Shown: piece after piece, positions 1-6,680 of the stretch | Layout: every line of letters starts with the position of its first letter | How positions within the stretch are numbered: the stretch's first letter is position 1 | NCBI GenBank assembly: GCA_944325615.1 | Contig: CALVAU010000125.1 | Location: 1 to 9,033 of the forward strand | Source: Candidatus Gastranaerophilales bacterium | GTDB taxonomy: Bacteria > Cyanobacteriota > Vampirovibrionia > Gastranaerophilales > Gastranaerophilaceae | DNA: 9,033 nt | Direction of reading: 5' to 3' | Program-made: the position numbers and the translations under genes | Notes under the pieces: generated by a model | The model's input: the letters and a program-made list of their open reading frames with translations, nothing else | What the model was told of the DNA's origin: nothing | Databases searched by the model: none

Positions 1-1
1 C

Positions 2-3000
2 GAAAGAAGTGCTCCTACAGCTCAAGCTATGAAAGGTGAAATAAAAGTTTCGCAATCAAGTATTGAAGCTCTAAAACCTAAAATAGACTTAGAGTCAATG
101 GATGATAAGGGTATTCAAAAAGCTGCTCAAGCTCAATGGGAAGAATATTTTAATGCCCGATATGCAAACAATCCCGAGGAAGCTAAAAAGGATGTTGTGA
201 AAATCCTTTATAATAAAGAAGTTAATAATGTAGCTAAAGTTCTAGAACAGACACAAAAAGATAATCCTATATTAATAAATTCAAAATATTTTGCTGAAGG
301 TCATGCAACACAAGAGGAAACTGAAAGATATAATCAGGAGGTTGCAAGGCTTGTAGGAGAATACAGCAAGGCTGAAAATCTTGAAGAGGCAAAAAAAGAA
401 TATAATAACGAATTTACAAAAAGCAGGTATAAAAAGAACCGAGTAGGAACCGGAGAGACACTTACTCAAGCTCAGATAAAAGAATTAGCTGAGCGCAAGG
501 CTCTTATGGATTTTAAAATCGGGCCGGAAAGAATAACTGCAATGGCTGAAGATGCTGTGTATAATCAGCATTTTAATAAAGCTATTCTTATAAATGTTGA
601 ATATCAGGATAAAATCAAAGAAGCTAAAGCAGAAGCGGAGACTCCTGAGTCTAAAAATATGAAAAGGCAATTTGCAAAACAGGATATTGAATATCAAAAC
701 CAAATTGCTGCAAAAATGAAAGAGGCGGAAACTCCTGAATCTGAAAAACTTAAAGAAGAAGCTCTAAAAGCTGATATTCAAGCTAAAAGAGATATCAGAA
801 AAGCACGATTATCTGGTGATGAAGAACTTGCTAATAAACTTGAAATAAAGAGACTACAAGATAAAGAGGCTGCAGAAAGTGCTATTTTAAAAGCTCTTGA
901 TCCAGAGAAGAAAAAAGAAGCTGATGAATTAGTTGCAAAACGTATGGAGGCTTTGAAAAAGTTCAATGAGGATTTTGATAAGACACTTGATCCTAAAAAA
1001 CTTGAAAAGGCCAATAAACTTGAAGAAAAACGTAGAAAAGAAATAGCAAAGATTCAAGCTGATGATTTAGAAATAAAAACATCAGATTTGAAAAAAATCG
1101 CATCATTAATGGCGGAAGCGCAAGTTGATAAACAGATTGCTGAAGCTAGATTTAATAAAACAGTCGTTCACTGGAGCGATGCTGATAAAGGACAAGTAGA
1201 TAAAAAAGACGGTAAAAATCACACCTTCTTGGATGATGATATGCGTAAGTATGTAGAAGACAATGCTGAAATCTTCGGTACTGAAGTAAAAGAAGGTGAA
1301 ACTGCTGACTTCTACGGAAAAGATAAAGACGGAAATAGAGTTGCATACAAGTTTGATCAAGATAAATACAAAAACTATATGCTTGCAACAGCAAGTGATC
1401 ATGCTTTGGATAATGAATTTGCAAAAGATGCAAGGTACAAAGCTGATTATTATGCAAGTATGAAAGATAGAAAAGACTTGATTGATAAACGAGATGATGC
1501 AAACTATGATCAAATCGTTGGAAAAGATAGAAAGCTTGCTAAAAAACTATTTGAAGCTGCAGGTCTTGACGTTGAAAAAGATAAGACGCTTGGTAAACGT
1601 TGGGCTCATGTCGGATTAGGTGCATTAAAAGGTGCCGTATCAGGCGGTGCAATTGCCCTTGCTACTGAATACTTGAGTACAACAAAAATTGTAGAAACCA
1701 AGTTTGCTGAGATTGTACAATATGCAGGAGTAATTCCATACAGCAAAGTAATAAAATATGATAAAATGCACAATGTATCATTGACCGATCAAGTAACATT
1801 GAAAGGTCAAGCTGAAGGTGATGCTGCATATCATGACCAAATTGAAGTCTCCGGTATTGCAAAAGGCGATGTTACTCTTGAATATAATGATGTTATTGAA
1901 TATGGTGGCACAGGATACTTGGATGGTACATTTAAAGGAAGCGGAAGCGGTGTTACCTCTACAACGGTAAGTGTCCCGAGTTACACCAACGGTGTTCTTG
2001 AGGGTACGGTAAATAAGACGGTTGATGTGCCGTATGATTATACATATTCTCATGATTATCATTTGCCATATGAATATCATGGACAGAAAGAAATAAGCGG
2101 AGTCGTAACAGGACAAGCTAATATTCCATACAAACAAGTTGTTGATGTCGATGGAAAAGTTCATTGGGTTGCTGATGTTGAATTAACAGATCAAGTTACA
2201 ATGAATGGTGATGTTAGAATCCAAGATGAAATACTTGTCGAAGATAATGTTAAATATGAAGGCGAAAAAGAAGTTACCGGAACTACAAAAGGCAGAGCTA
2301 AGATAGATTTAGGTAATATTGGTAAAGCAGCTTTTATCGGAGGTGTTACAGGTGCTGCTAATGCCGCTGCAGATTGGCGAAAAATCTGGGATGATGGTGA
2401 AAAGCAATATGCAACATTAAGATCAACTTTGGCTGGTAAGAATATTGATGGCAAACCTGTAACTCCAATAACACCTGTAGTTGGTGGCATTGAAGTTGAG
2501 GATGAAGATGTTGAATTACCGGATGCTGAAGTCGTTCAAATTCCAGATGATGATGACGATACAACAGTTCAGACACCTGAAGTTGATCCATGTAAAGCTA
2601 AGGCTGAGAAAGATGTTAAAACAGAGGATGCATATAAACGAGTCCTTGATATGAAAGGTAAGCTTTTATATGACGCAATCGCAAAAGCTTATGGTATTAC
2701 AGATCCGAAAGAGTTATATGAAGCTATCGGAGTTGTAAAAGGCTGGCATGGTATCAGTCAGGCAGAAAGAAGTAAAAATATTTGGATTGCTCATCTAGGA
2801 CTTAAAGGTGCTCTTGAAATCAAAATGAGAGATAAAAACGGTAAAGTCATTAAAGATGAAAATGGGCAACCTAAAATGAAAAGATTTGAATTGCAAGAAT
2901 TTAAACGAGATGATGTTGACGATTATGAAAAAACTGATAAGCCCGGAGTCTATAGAGAAAGAATTCCGGCAACCGTTGAAGTTGTTGGAGGTAAGCTCGT

Positions 3001-3163
3001 CGTATATTGTCCTGATGGTGGCGGCTCAGGTGAAGTACAAGGCGTTTATAGTAGTTATGAAGATGCCAAATTGGCAGCGCAGTATTATAATAGCCACGAT
3101 CAGCAAGTACCAACAGCTGAGCAGTTAGAAGAATATAAAAAAAGTAAAAATAAAGAAGAATAA
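2..3163 (+). CDS. Large modular coiled-coil / beta-repeat protein, 5' end missing
   Basis: I do not recognise the family. The frame stays open to the left edge, and the first ATG (29) has no Shine-Dalgarno sequence, so the gene very probably starts upstream. Residues below count from that ATG (1044 aa visible). Residues 1-380 are charged, Lys/Glu/Ala-rich and helical or coiled-coil; helix-cap motifs TPES (205, 235), SGDEE (262), LDPEK (290) and LDPKK (320) mark ~30-residue repeats. A Gly/Ala segment with a G531-G535-G539 zipper follows. Residues 569-760 are beta-prone, with IPY (569, 699), LTDQVT (585, 719) and three SG/TGxxxG motifs (608, 690, 750). A second Gly/Ala segment lies at 764-783 (G771-G775). 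An acidic stretch (822-844, including five Asp) leads to a C-terminal region. I see only two cysteines (855, 994), which could form a disulfide if the protein is exported. A surface or envelope structural role is only a guess. A strong terminator follows. Confidence 0.85.
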   Translation, partial: ERSAPTAQAMKGEIKVSQSSIEALKPKIDLESMDDKGIQKAAQAQWEEYFNARYANNPEEAKKDVVKILYNKEVNNVAKVLEQTQKDNPILINSKYFAEGHATQEETERYNQEVARLVGEYSKAENLEEAKKEYNNEFTKSRYKKNRVGTGETLTQAQIKELAERKALMDFKIGPERITAMAEDAVYNQHFNKAILINVEYQDKIKEAKAEAETPESKNMKRQFAKQDIEYQNQIAAKMKEAETPESEKLKEEALKADIQAKRDIRKARLSGDEELANKLEIKRLQDKEAAESAILKALDPEKKKEADELVAKRMEALKKFNEDFDKTLDPKKLEKANKLEEKRRKEIAKIQADDLEIKTSDLKKIASLMAEAQVDKQIAEARFNKTVVHWSDADKGQVDKKDGKNHTFLDDDMRKYVEDNAEIFGTEVKEGETADFYGKDKDGNRVAYKFDQDKYKNYMLATASDHALDNEFAKDARYKADYYASMKDRKDLIDKRDDANYDQIVGKDRKLAKKLFEAAGLDVEKDKTLGKRWAHVGLGALKGAVSGGAIALATEYLSTTKIVETKFAEIVQYAGVIPYSKVIKYDKMHNVSLTDQVTLKGQAEGDAAYHDQIEVSGIAKGDVTLEYNDVIEYGGTGYLDGTFKGSGSGVTSTTVSVPSYTNGVLEGTVNKTVDVPYDYTYSHDYHLPYEYHGQKEISGVVTGQANIPYKQVVDVDGKVHWVADVELTDQVTMNGDVRIQDEILVEDNVKYEGEKEVTGTTKGRAKIDLGNIGKAAFIGGVTGAANAAADWRKIWDDGEKQYATLRSTLAGKNIDGKPVTPITPVVGGIEVEDEDVELPDAEVVQIPDDDDDTTVQTPEVDPCKAKAEKDVKTEDAYKRVLDMKGKLLYDAIAKAYGITDPKELYEAIGVVKGWHGISQAERSKNIWIAHLGLKGALEIKMRDKNGKVIKDENGQPKMKRFELQEFKRDDVDDYEKTDKPGVYRERIPATVEVVGGKLVVYCPDGGGSGEVQGVYSSYEDAKLAAQYYNSHDQQVPTAEQLEEYKKSKNKEE

Positions 3164-3170
3164 AAAAGTT

Positions 3171-3184
3171 TTGTTTGCAAACAA
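3171..3184. repeat. Perfect 14-bp palindrome just after the large gene
   Basis: TTGTTTGCAAACAA is a perfect zero-spacer dyad 7 nt after the stop codon of the large gene. It could bind a dimeric regulator or be chance in AT-rich DNA. It lies before the terminator and well upstream of the GH13 gene, so no regulatory target is obvious. Confidence 0.3.
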
Positions 3185-3235
3185 GTACATTACAAAAGAA
3201 AATGGAGGTATGAAAGCAAGAGAGCAAAACTGAAT

Positions 3236-3285
3236 ATTTTAAAGACGGCGGTCTCATTTAAGGGGCCGTCGTCCCGTTTTAAAAT
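3236..3285 (+). terminator. Strong compound hairpin terminator, possibly bidirectional
   Basis: The core is a 12-bp stem, GACGGCGGTCTC (3244-3255) with GGGGCCGTCGTC (3262-3273), allowing three G-U pairs, around the loop ATTTAA. ATTTTAAA (3236-3243) can also pair with TTTAAAAT (3278-3285) across a CCGT bulge. The T-tract on the plus side is short (four T). The A/T-rich flanks are symmetrical, so it might also stop transcription from the right. It ends the large-gene unit and insulates the GH13 gene. Confidence 0.75.
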
Positions 3286-3298
3286 AGTTTAGGAGTAT

Positions 3299-3326
3299 TT
3301 ATTAATATCCACTTGGGCTATATAAT
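3299..3326 (+). promoter_or_regulatory. Possible sigma70-type promoter of the GH13 gene
   Basis: A perfect TATAAT hexamer lies at 3321-3326, after the terminator and about 75 nt before the GH13 start codon. The best -35 at 16-17 nt spacing is poor (TTATTA or TTTATT, 3 of 6). A second candidate, TGCTAGAAT at 3386-3393, would leave almost no leader. The assignment rests mainly on the -10 box and the position. Confidence 0.35.
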
Positions 3327-3400
3327 ATTATTCTACTTCATGACTTAATAATAATTAATATTTAAAGTAATACAGTATATAGTATGCTAGAATACAGGAC

Positions 3401-5458
3401 ATGAAGAAATTAAATTATGCAGTCAGAATTACCCTGGCCCTTTTGTTATTAACATCAAGTTTTTCGAATATTTTATATGCAAGTGAAGCTTTAGGTAATA
3501 CAAATAATTCACAGATTATAGAACGTGCGGACTCGCAAGATGAGAGTGTATCATTAAAGCTTCAGAAAAATATAAAAGATGCAATTATCGAAATTTACGG
3601 CAAAGACGACAGCGAAGAAATTTTTAATCGTGTAATGCAAATTGCAGATAAAGCCGTTGCAAATCGTCCGGAATATTTAAAACAAACAGATTTATCCAGA
3701 AATGATGATTGGTATAAAGATGAAATTATCTATATGTTTTATATAGACCAATTTGGGGTAAAAGATTCCAATAAAACAAACACTTTTAAAGATACTGAAA
3801 TGATGTTTGGTTACCTAAAAGATTTAGGCGTAACTACATTGCAAATGCTGCCATTTGCAGATTCTCCTATGCAAGATGCCGGATTTGATGTGAAAGATCC
3901 GAGAAACGTCCGCAAAGATTTAGGCGGAATGGAAGAGTTCAGAGATTTTATTAATCAAGCTAAAAAACAAGGTTTTAAAATAAAAGCTGATTTAGTCTTA
4001 AACCATTTTTCACAAGAGCATGAATGGTTCAAAGCTGTTGAAAAGGGGGATTTATCGAAGCTTGATTACTTTATAGTAAAGGATAAAATGCCTGAGTATA
4101 AAAAGTATCAGGATGAAAAATTAGGTACAGTGGTTGAATACGTTGAAGATGATGGAAAAATTTCTAAACGCAGACTTATTTTTCCTGAAAATACCGAAAA
4201 CCACTGGCGAAAAGTTACGATAAATAATAAAGATTATTATTTTTATCATACATTTTATCCTTTTCAATTGGATATAAATTGGGAAAATCCGGAAGTTTTG
4301 TATTATTCTCTTGAGACTATCAGTTATTGGAGCAATTTGGGAATTGATATCTTCAGAATGGATGCAATCCCATATCTTTCAAAAGAGCCAGGTACTAATG
4401 CTGAAAATCAACCTAAAACACATGCAATAATAAGACTTTTGAGTAGTTATATCCAAGCAACTGCTCCGTCATCAGTTATTCAGGTAGAAGCATGTCAAAT
4501 ACCAAAGGACATTTTGCCATATTTTGGTAAGGAAAGAACCGTAGAAATTGAAGTAAAAGATAAGAAAAAAGAATTGAAAAGAACAGATGAAGCACAAATA
4601 GCTTATCATTTCCCATATATGCCTGCAATTTGGGCAAGTTTGATTACAGGTGATAAAAAATACTTTTTTGAAGCGAATGAGCAGACTCCAAAAATTCCGC
4701 AAACAACAGCTTGGGGTGTCTTTTTGAGAGTACACGATGAATTAACTCTTGAAATGGTAAATCCTGAAGTCAGAGAAATTATTTATGACAATCTTGCACC
4801 AAAGGGCGCGAGTTTTAGAAAAGGTTTTGGTGTGAGCGGGAGACTCGCAAACTTTTTGGATAAAGATCCTGATCGTATAGAATTGGCATTTTCTATTTTG
4901 ATGTCATTACCTGGTATCCCGATAATATATTATGGAGATGAGGTCGGGGTTGCAAATAATTTTAAAAATGCTAAAGAATCTGAAGCACTAAGAAAAATAA
5001 AACAACGCAGCAATAAATTGAAACTTCTAAGCTATTTTGATTCAAGAGATATACATAGAGGCGAAGTTCCTGCAAAATTATTTTACGGTTCAACTAAGGA
5101 TTATTATGAATTTAACAGCAAAGTGTATAAAAAAGTTCGTAATCTAATACATTTGCGTAAGTCTATCCCAGCAATGTCCAGAGGTGAATTCATTCCGCTG
5201 CATACAAAATCCCCGAGTAATTTCGCATATATAAGAAAAGACAAAAATCAACAAATTTTAGTTATAAATAACTTGTCTAATGAAAAATTAGTAGCTGAAA
5301 TTACTCTCCCTGTGGATATTATATTGGAAAATAACAGACGAATTACAAGTCTTAAAAATTTGATAAACGGAGATAATGTAAAAGTTAATATTTCATTGAC
5401 GAATAAGACAATGCACTTAAGAGTTCCGCCCTATGGTGTTCTTTGGCTTGAAATATAG
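3401..5458 (+). CDS. Secreted GH13 alpha-glucan enzyme, trehalose-synthase-like core
   Basis: This is a glycoside hydrolase family 13 enzyme acting on alpha-glucosidic bonds, either hydrolysing or transferring glucosyl units. A signal peptide (KK, hydrophobic 7-25, cleavage near A27 or A30) predicts export. Residues 31-105 are an unassigned helical extension, followed by the barrel. The conserved regions are visible: ADLVLNH (N201, H202), QLDIN at 289, FRMDAIPYL with R319 and nucleophile D321, VEACQ with acid/base E363, and RVHDELTLEMV with H445 and D446. A beta C-domain fills about 600-685. The stretch AYHFPYMPAIW and the block up to YYGDEVG closely follow trehalose synthase / maltose glucosyltransferase (TreS, GH13_16). 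Departures from TreS are the signal peptide, V444 where most members have Asn, C365 where TreS has Asn, a Lys/Glu-rich insert near 376-396, and no RTPMQW-type segment after YYGDE. GH13 membership is secure; exact specificity is not. AGGA lies only 1 nt before the ATG; the signal peptide supports this start. Confidence 0.93.
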   Translation: MKKLNYAVRITLALLLLTSSFSNILYASEALGNTNNSQIIERADSQDESVSLKLQKNIKDAIIEIYGKDDSEEIFNRVMQIADKAVANRPEYLKQTDLSRNDDWYKDEIIYMFYIDQFGVKDSNKTNTFKDTEMMFGYLKDLGVTTLQMLPFADSPMQDAGFDVKDPRNVRKDLGGMEEFRDFINQAKKQGFKIKADLVLNHFSQEHEWFKAVEKGDLSKLDYFIVKDKMPEYKKYQDEKLGTVVEYVEDDGKISKRRLIFPENTENHWRKVTINNKDYYFYHTFYPFQLDINWENPEVLYYSLETISYWSNLGIDIFRMDAIPYLSKEPGTNAENQPKTHAIIRLLSSYIQATAPSSVIQVEACQIPKDILPYFGKERTVEIEVKDKKKELKRTDEAQIAYHFPYMPAIWASLITGDKKYFFEANEQTPKIPQTTAWGVFLRVHDELTLEMVNPEVREIIYDNLAPKGASFRKGFGVSGRLANFLDKDPDRIELAFSILMSLPGIPIIYYGDEVGVANNFKNAKESEALRKIKQRSNKLKLLSYFDSRDIHRGEVPAKLFYGSTKDYYEFNSKVYKKVRNLIHLRKSIPAMSRGEFIPLHTKSPSNFAYIRKDKNQQILVINNLSNEKLVAEITLPVDIILENNRRITSLKNLINGDNVKVNISLTNKTMHLRVPPYGVLWLEI

Positions 5459-5461
5459 CTG

Positions 5462-5779
5462 TTAATGCGCGAGTTTTAAGAAAATAACACCTGAAATAAT
5501 CAGTATAACTCCGAAAATTCGCATAAAATTAACAGCGTCGTGGAATAGAACAGCGCCTATTAAAAAAGTGCAGGAAGCTCCTATGCCCGTCCATACAGCA
5601 TAAGCGGTACCAATAGGAATCTCTTTTTGCGCAATATATAGGAAGACTCCGCTTAAAGTCATTGAAATTACGGCAAAAATAATCCATAGTATCTTGTGAG
5701 ATCCGAGTGATGCCAGTTTAAATCCAAGCGGCCAGCCTACTTCAAATATTGCAGCTAAGAATAAATAAAACCATGCCAT
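5462..5779 (-). CDS. gdx: Gdx/SugE-type SMR guanidinium exporter
   Basis: This 105-aa inner-membrane protein has four transmembrane helices and is a small multidrug resistance transporter. The family works as a dual-topology homodimer exchanging protons for guanidinium or small quaternary ammonium cations. FEVGW near the N-terminus supplies the central carboxylate E13 and W16. S43, then Y60 and W63 in GTAYAVWTGIGA, match the binding-site residues of Gdx proteins with a one-residue offset. EVGW and VWTGIG favour the SugE/Gdx branch over EmrE. Length is normal for the family. It starts 19 nt after the L,D-transpeptidase stop on the same strand, so the two are probably co-transcribed. There is no room for a guanidine riboswitch directly upstream, and no Shine-Dalgarno sequence precedes the ATG (upstream bases GCTAAAATATCGC). 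Its stop lies 3 nt from that of the converging GH13 gene. Confidence 0.93.
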   Translation of the reverse strand: MAWFYLFLAAIFEVGWPLGFKLASLGSHKILWIIFAVISMTLSGVFLYIAQKEIPIGTAYAVWTGIGASCTFLIGAVLFHDAVNFMRIFGVILIISGVIFLKLAH

Positions 5780-5798
5780 AGCGATATTTTAGCATAAA

Positions 5799-6467
5799 CT
5801 AAAACTTTTTAATAAGAACCAAATCATCTTTTTCGACTTCTTGAGCTATTTTTTTGATAATATAATTATCCATTCTGATACAGCCTTTAGAAGCATATTT
5901 ACCAAGGCTTTTTTCGTTGTTATTGCCATGAATAAATTCTCCGGTAGTTCCTCTAACGCCAGTTTCAGGATCTATGGTCTCAAGACAAATTACTCTCGGA
6001 CCGTAATCCCAAGGCTTTTGTCTTCTTTTGCTTGACGCTGGAGCTGTTTTGTAAGGGTATTTTTCAACATGAGTAACAACTCTTAGCCCTTCATCAGTTG
6101 GGCTGCTTTTTTTTCCGCTAGCTACAAGATATGCACAAAAAGGCTCGCCTTTTTTATTATATTGGTATAAAACATTTTTAGATAAATCAACTACTATGGA
6201 AGCGTATTTTTTTTCGCCTTTTATATAAACTTCCGCACTTGGTGCCATCATAAGTACAGTATCATTAATTGTGCCTTTTGGCGGAATTTTAAAAGAAAAT
6301 TCTACGGTATCTTTATTTAAAGTCTTTTTTGGATTTGCGACTAATGTTGTATCGTTTGTATTAGAAGTTTTTATAGTAGTGTTTGCCACAGGAACTCCTG
6401 CAACTAGTGCGGTTGCAGTAAGCCCGACCCCTAAAATGTTTTTGAATGAGGTGTTTGTAATTTTCAT
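5799..6467 (-). CDS. Secreted YkuD-family L,D-transpeptidase
   Basis: This 222-aa envelope enzyme belongs to the YkuD (L,D-transpeptidase) family. Members form 3-3 peptidoglycan cross-links or attach proteins to the wall through a catalytic cysteine. The N-terminus is a signal peptide or membrane anchor (basic start, hydrophobic 11-28, possible cleavage near A28). A Thr/Asn/Lys-rich spacer leads to the YkuD domain at about 85-221. The signature is complete: IHGNNN with H180, then ASKGCIRMD with S193, G195, catalytic C196 and R198. The usual TPxG element is replaced by SPTDEG. There is no LysM or other wall-binding domain. No Shine-Dalgarno sequence is seen before the ATG, but the signal peptide fits this start. 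It is the first gene of a minus-strand pair with gdx. A candidate promoter and a perfect inverted repeat lie immediately upstream. Confidence 0.93.
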   Translation of the reverse strand: MKITNTSFKNILGVGLTATALVAGVPVANTTIKTSNTNDTTLVANPKKTLNKDTVEFSFKIPPKGTINDTVLMMAPSAEVYIKGEKKYASIVVDLSKNVLYQYNKKGEPFCAYLVASGKKSSPTDEGLRVVTHVEKYPYKTAPASSKRRQKPWDYGPRVICLETIDPETGVRGTTGEFIHGNNNEKSLGKYASKGCIRMDNYIIKKIAQEVEKDDLVLIKKF

Positions 6468-6489
6468 ATATTATTGTAAAAACTGAACA

Positions 6490-6531
6490 AAATATTTTTT
6501 GATATTCTTATGAAAAAATCAAAAAATATTT
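6490..6531. repeat. Perfect 14-bp inverted repeat upstream of the L,D-transpeptidase gene
   Basis: AAATATTTTTTGAT (6490-6503) and ATCAAAAAATATTT (6518-6531) are exact reverse complements separated by 14 nt. On the minus strand the repeat lies 22 nt before the transpeptidase ATG, directly downstream of a predicted -10 box. It could be an operator next to the transcription start or a 5'-leader hairpin. Only one pair per arm is G-C, so an RNA stem would be weak. Confidence 0.55.
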
Positions 6532-6538
6532 AATTTAA

Positions 6539-6567
6539 TATTTACATTTTGTTATTAATAATTTCAA
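6539..6567 (-). promoter_or_regulatory. Candidate promoter of the L,D-transpeptidase-gdx pair
   Basis: On the minus strand TTGAAA (5 of 6 to the -35 consensus; plus positions 6562-6567) is followed after 17 nt by TAAATA (6539-6544), preceded by TG as in extended -10 elements. The -10 is only 3 of 6. Transcription would start near 6532, at the edge of the inverted repeat, about 65 nt before the ATG. Confidence 0.35.
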
Positions 6568-6680
6568 TTAGTTTTAATTAATATTTATTTAAGATAAATT
6601 AAACAAGAATTTTTATTAATATATCTTTACATATAGTCAATTTTTAATATTTCCAAGTTTTGTAACCAAATGGTGGAAGT

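Noticed and set aside
1106..1513. Overlapping long minus-strand frames opposite the large gene, including 1152-1502 and 1778-2164.
   Set aside because: They are Cys/Phe/His-rich shadows of the strongly biased plus-strand coding sequence, with no start context and no domain-like pattern.
3210..3233. Seven-codon frame MKAREQN directly after GGAGGT in the large-gene 3' UTR.
   Set aside because: The SD abuts the ATG with no spacing, so initiation would be poor, and the frame ends before the terminator with no regulated gene in the same unit.
4472..4735. Minus-strand frame of 87 codons inside the GH13 gene.
   Set aside because: It lies opposite catalytic regions III-IV of a well-supported enzyme, and its composition is that of an antisense shadow.
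5780..5798. Guanidine riboswitch upstream of gdx.
   Set aside because: Only 19 nt separate gdx from the transpeptidase stop, too short for any known guanidine riboswitch class.
6481..6660. Possible replication origin or AT-rich iteron region between the divergent genes.
   Set aside because: No iterons or DnaA-box-like 9-mers are seen, and the neighbours are not replication genes. Divergent promoters explain the AT richness.
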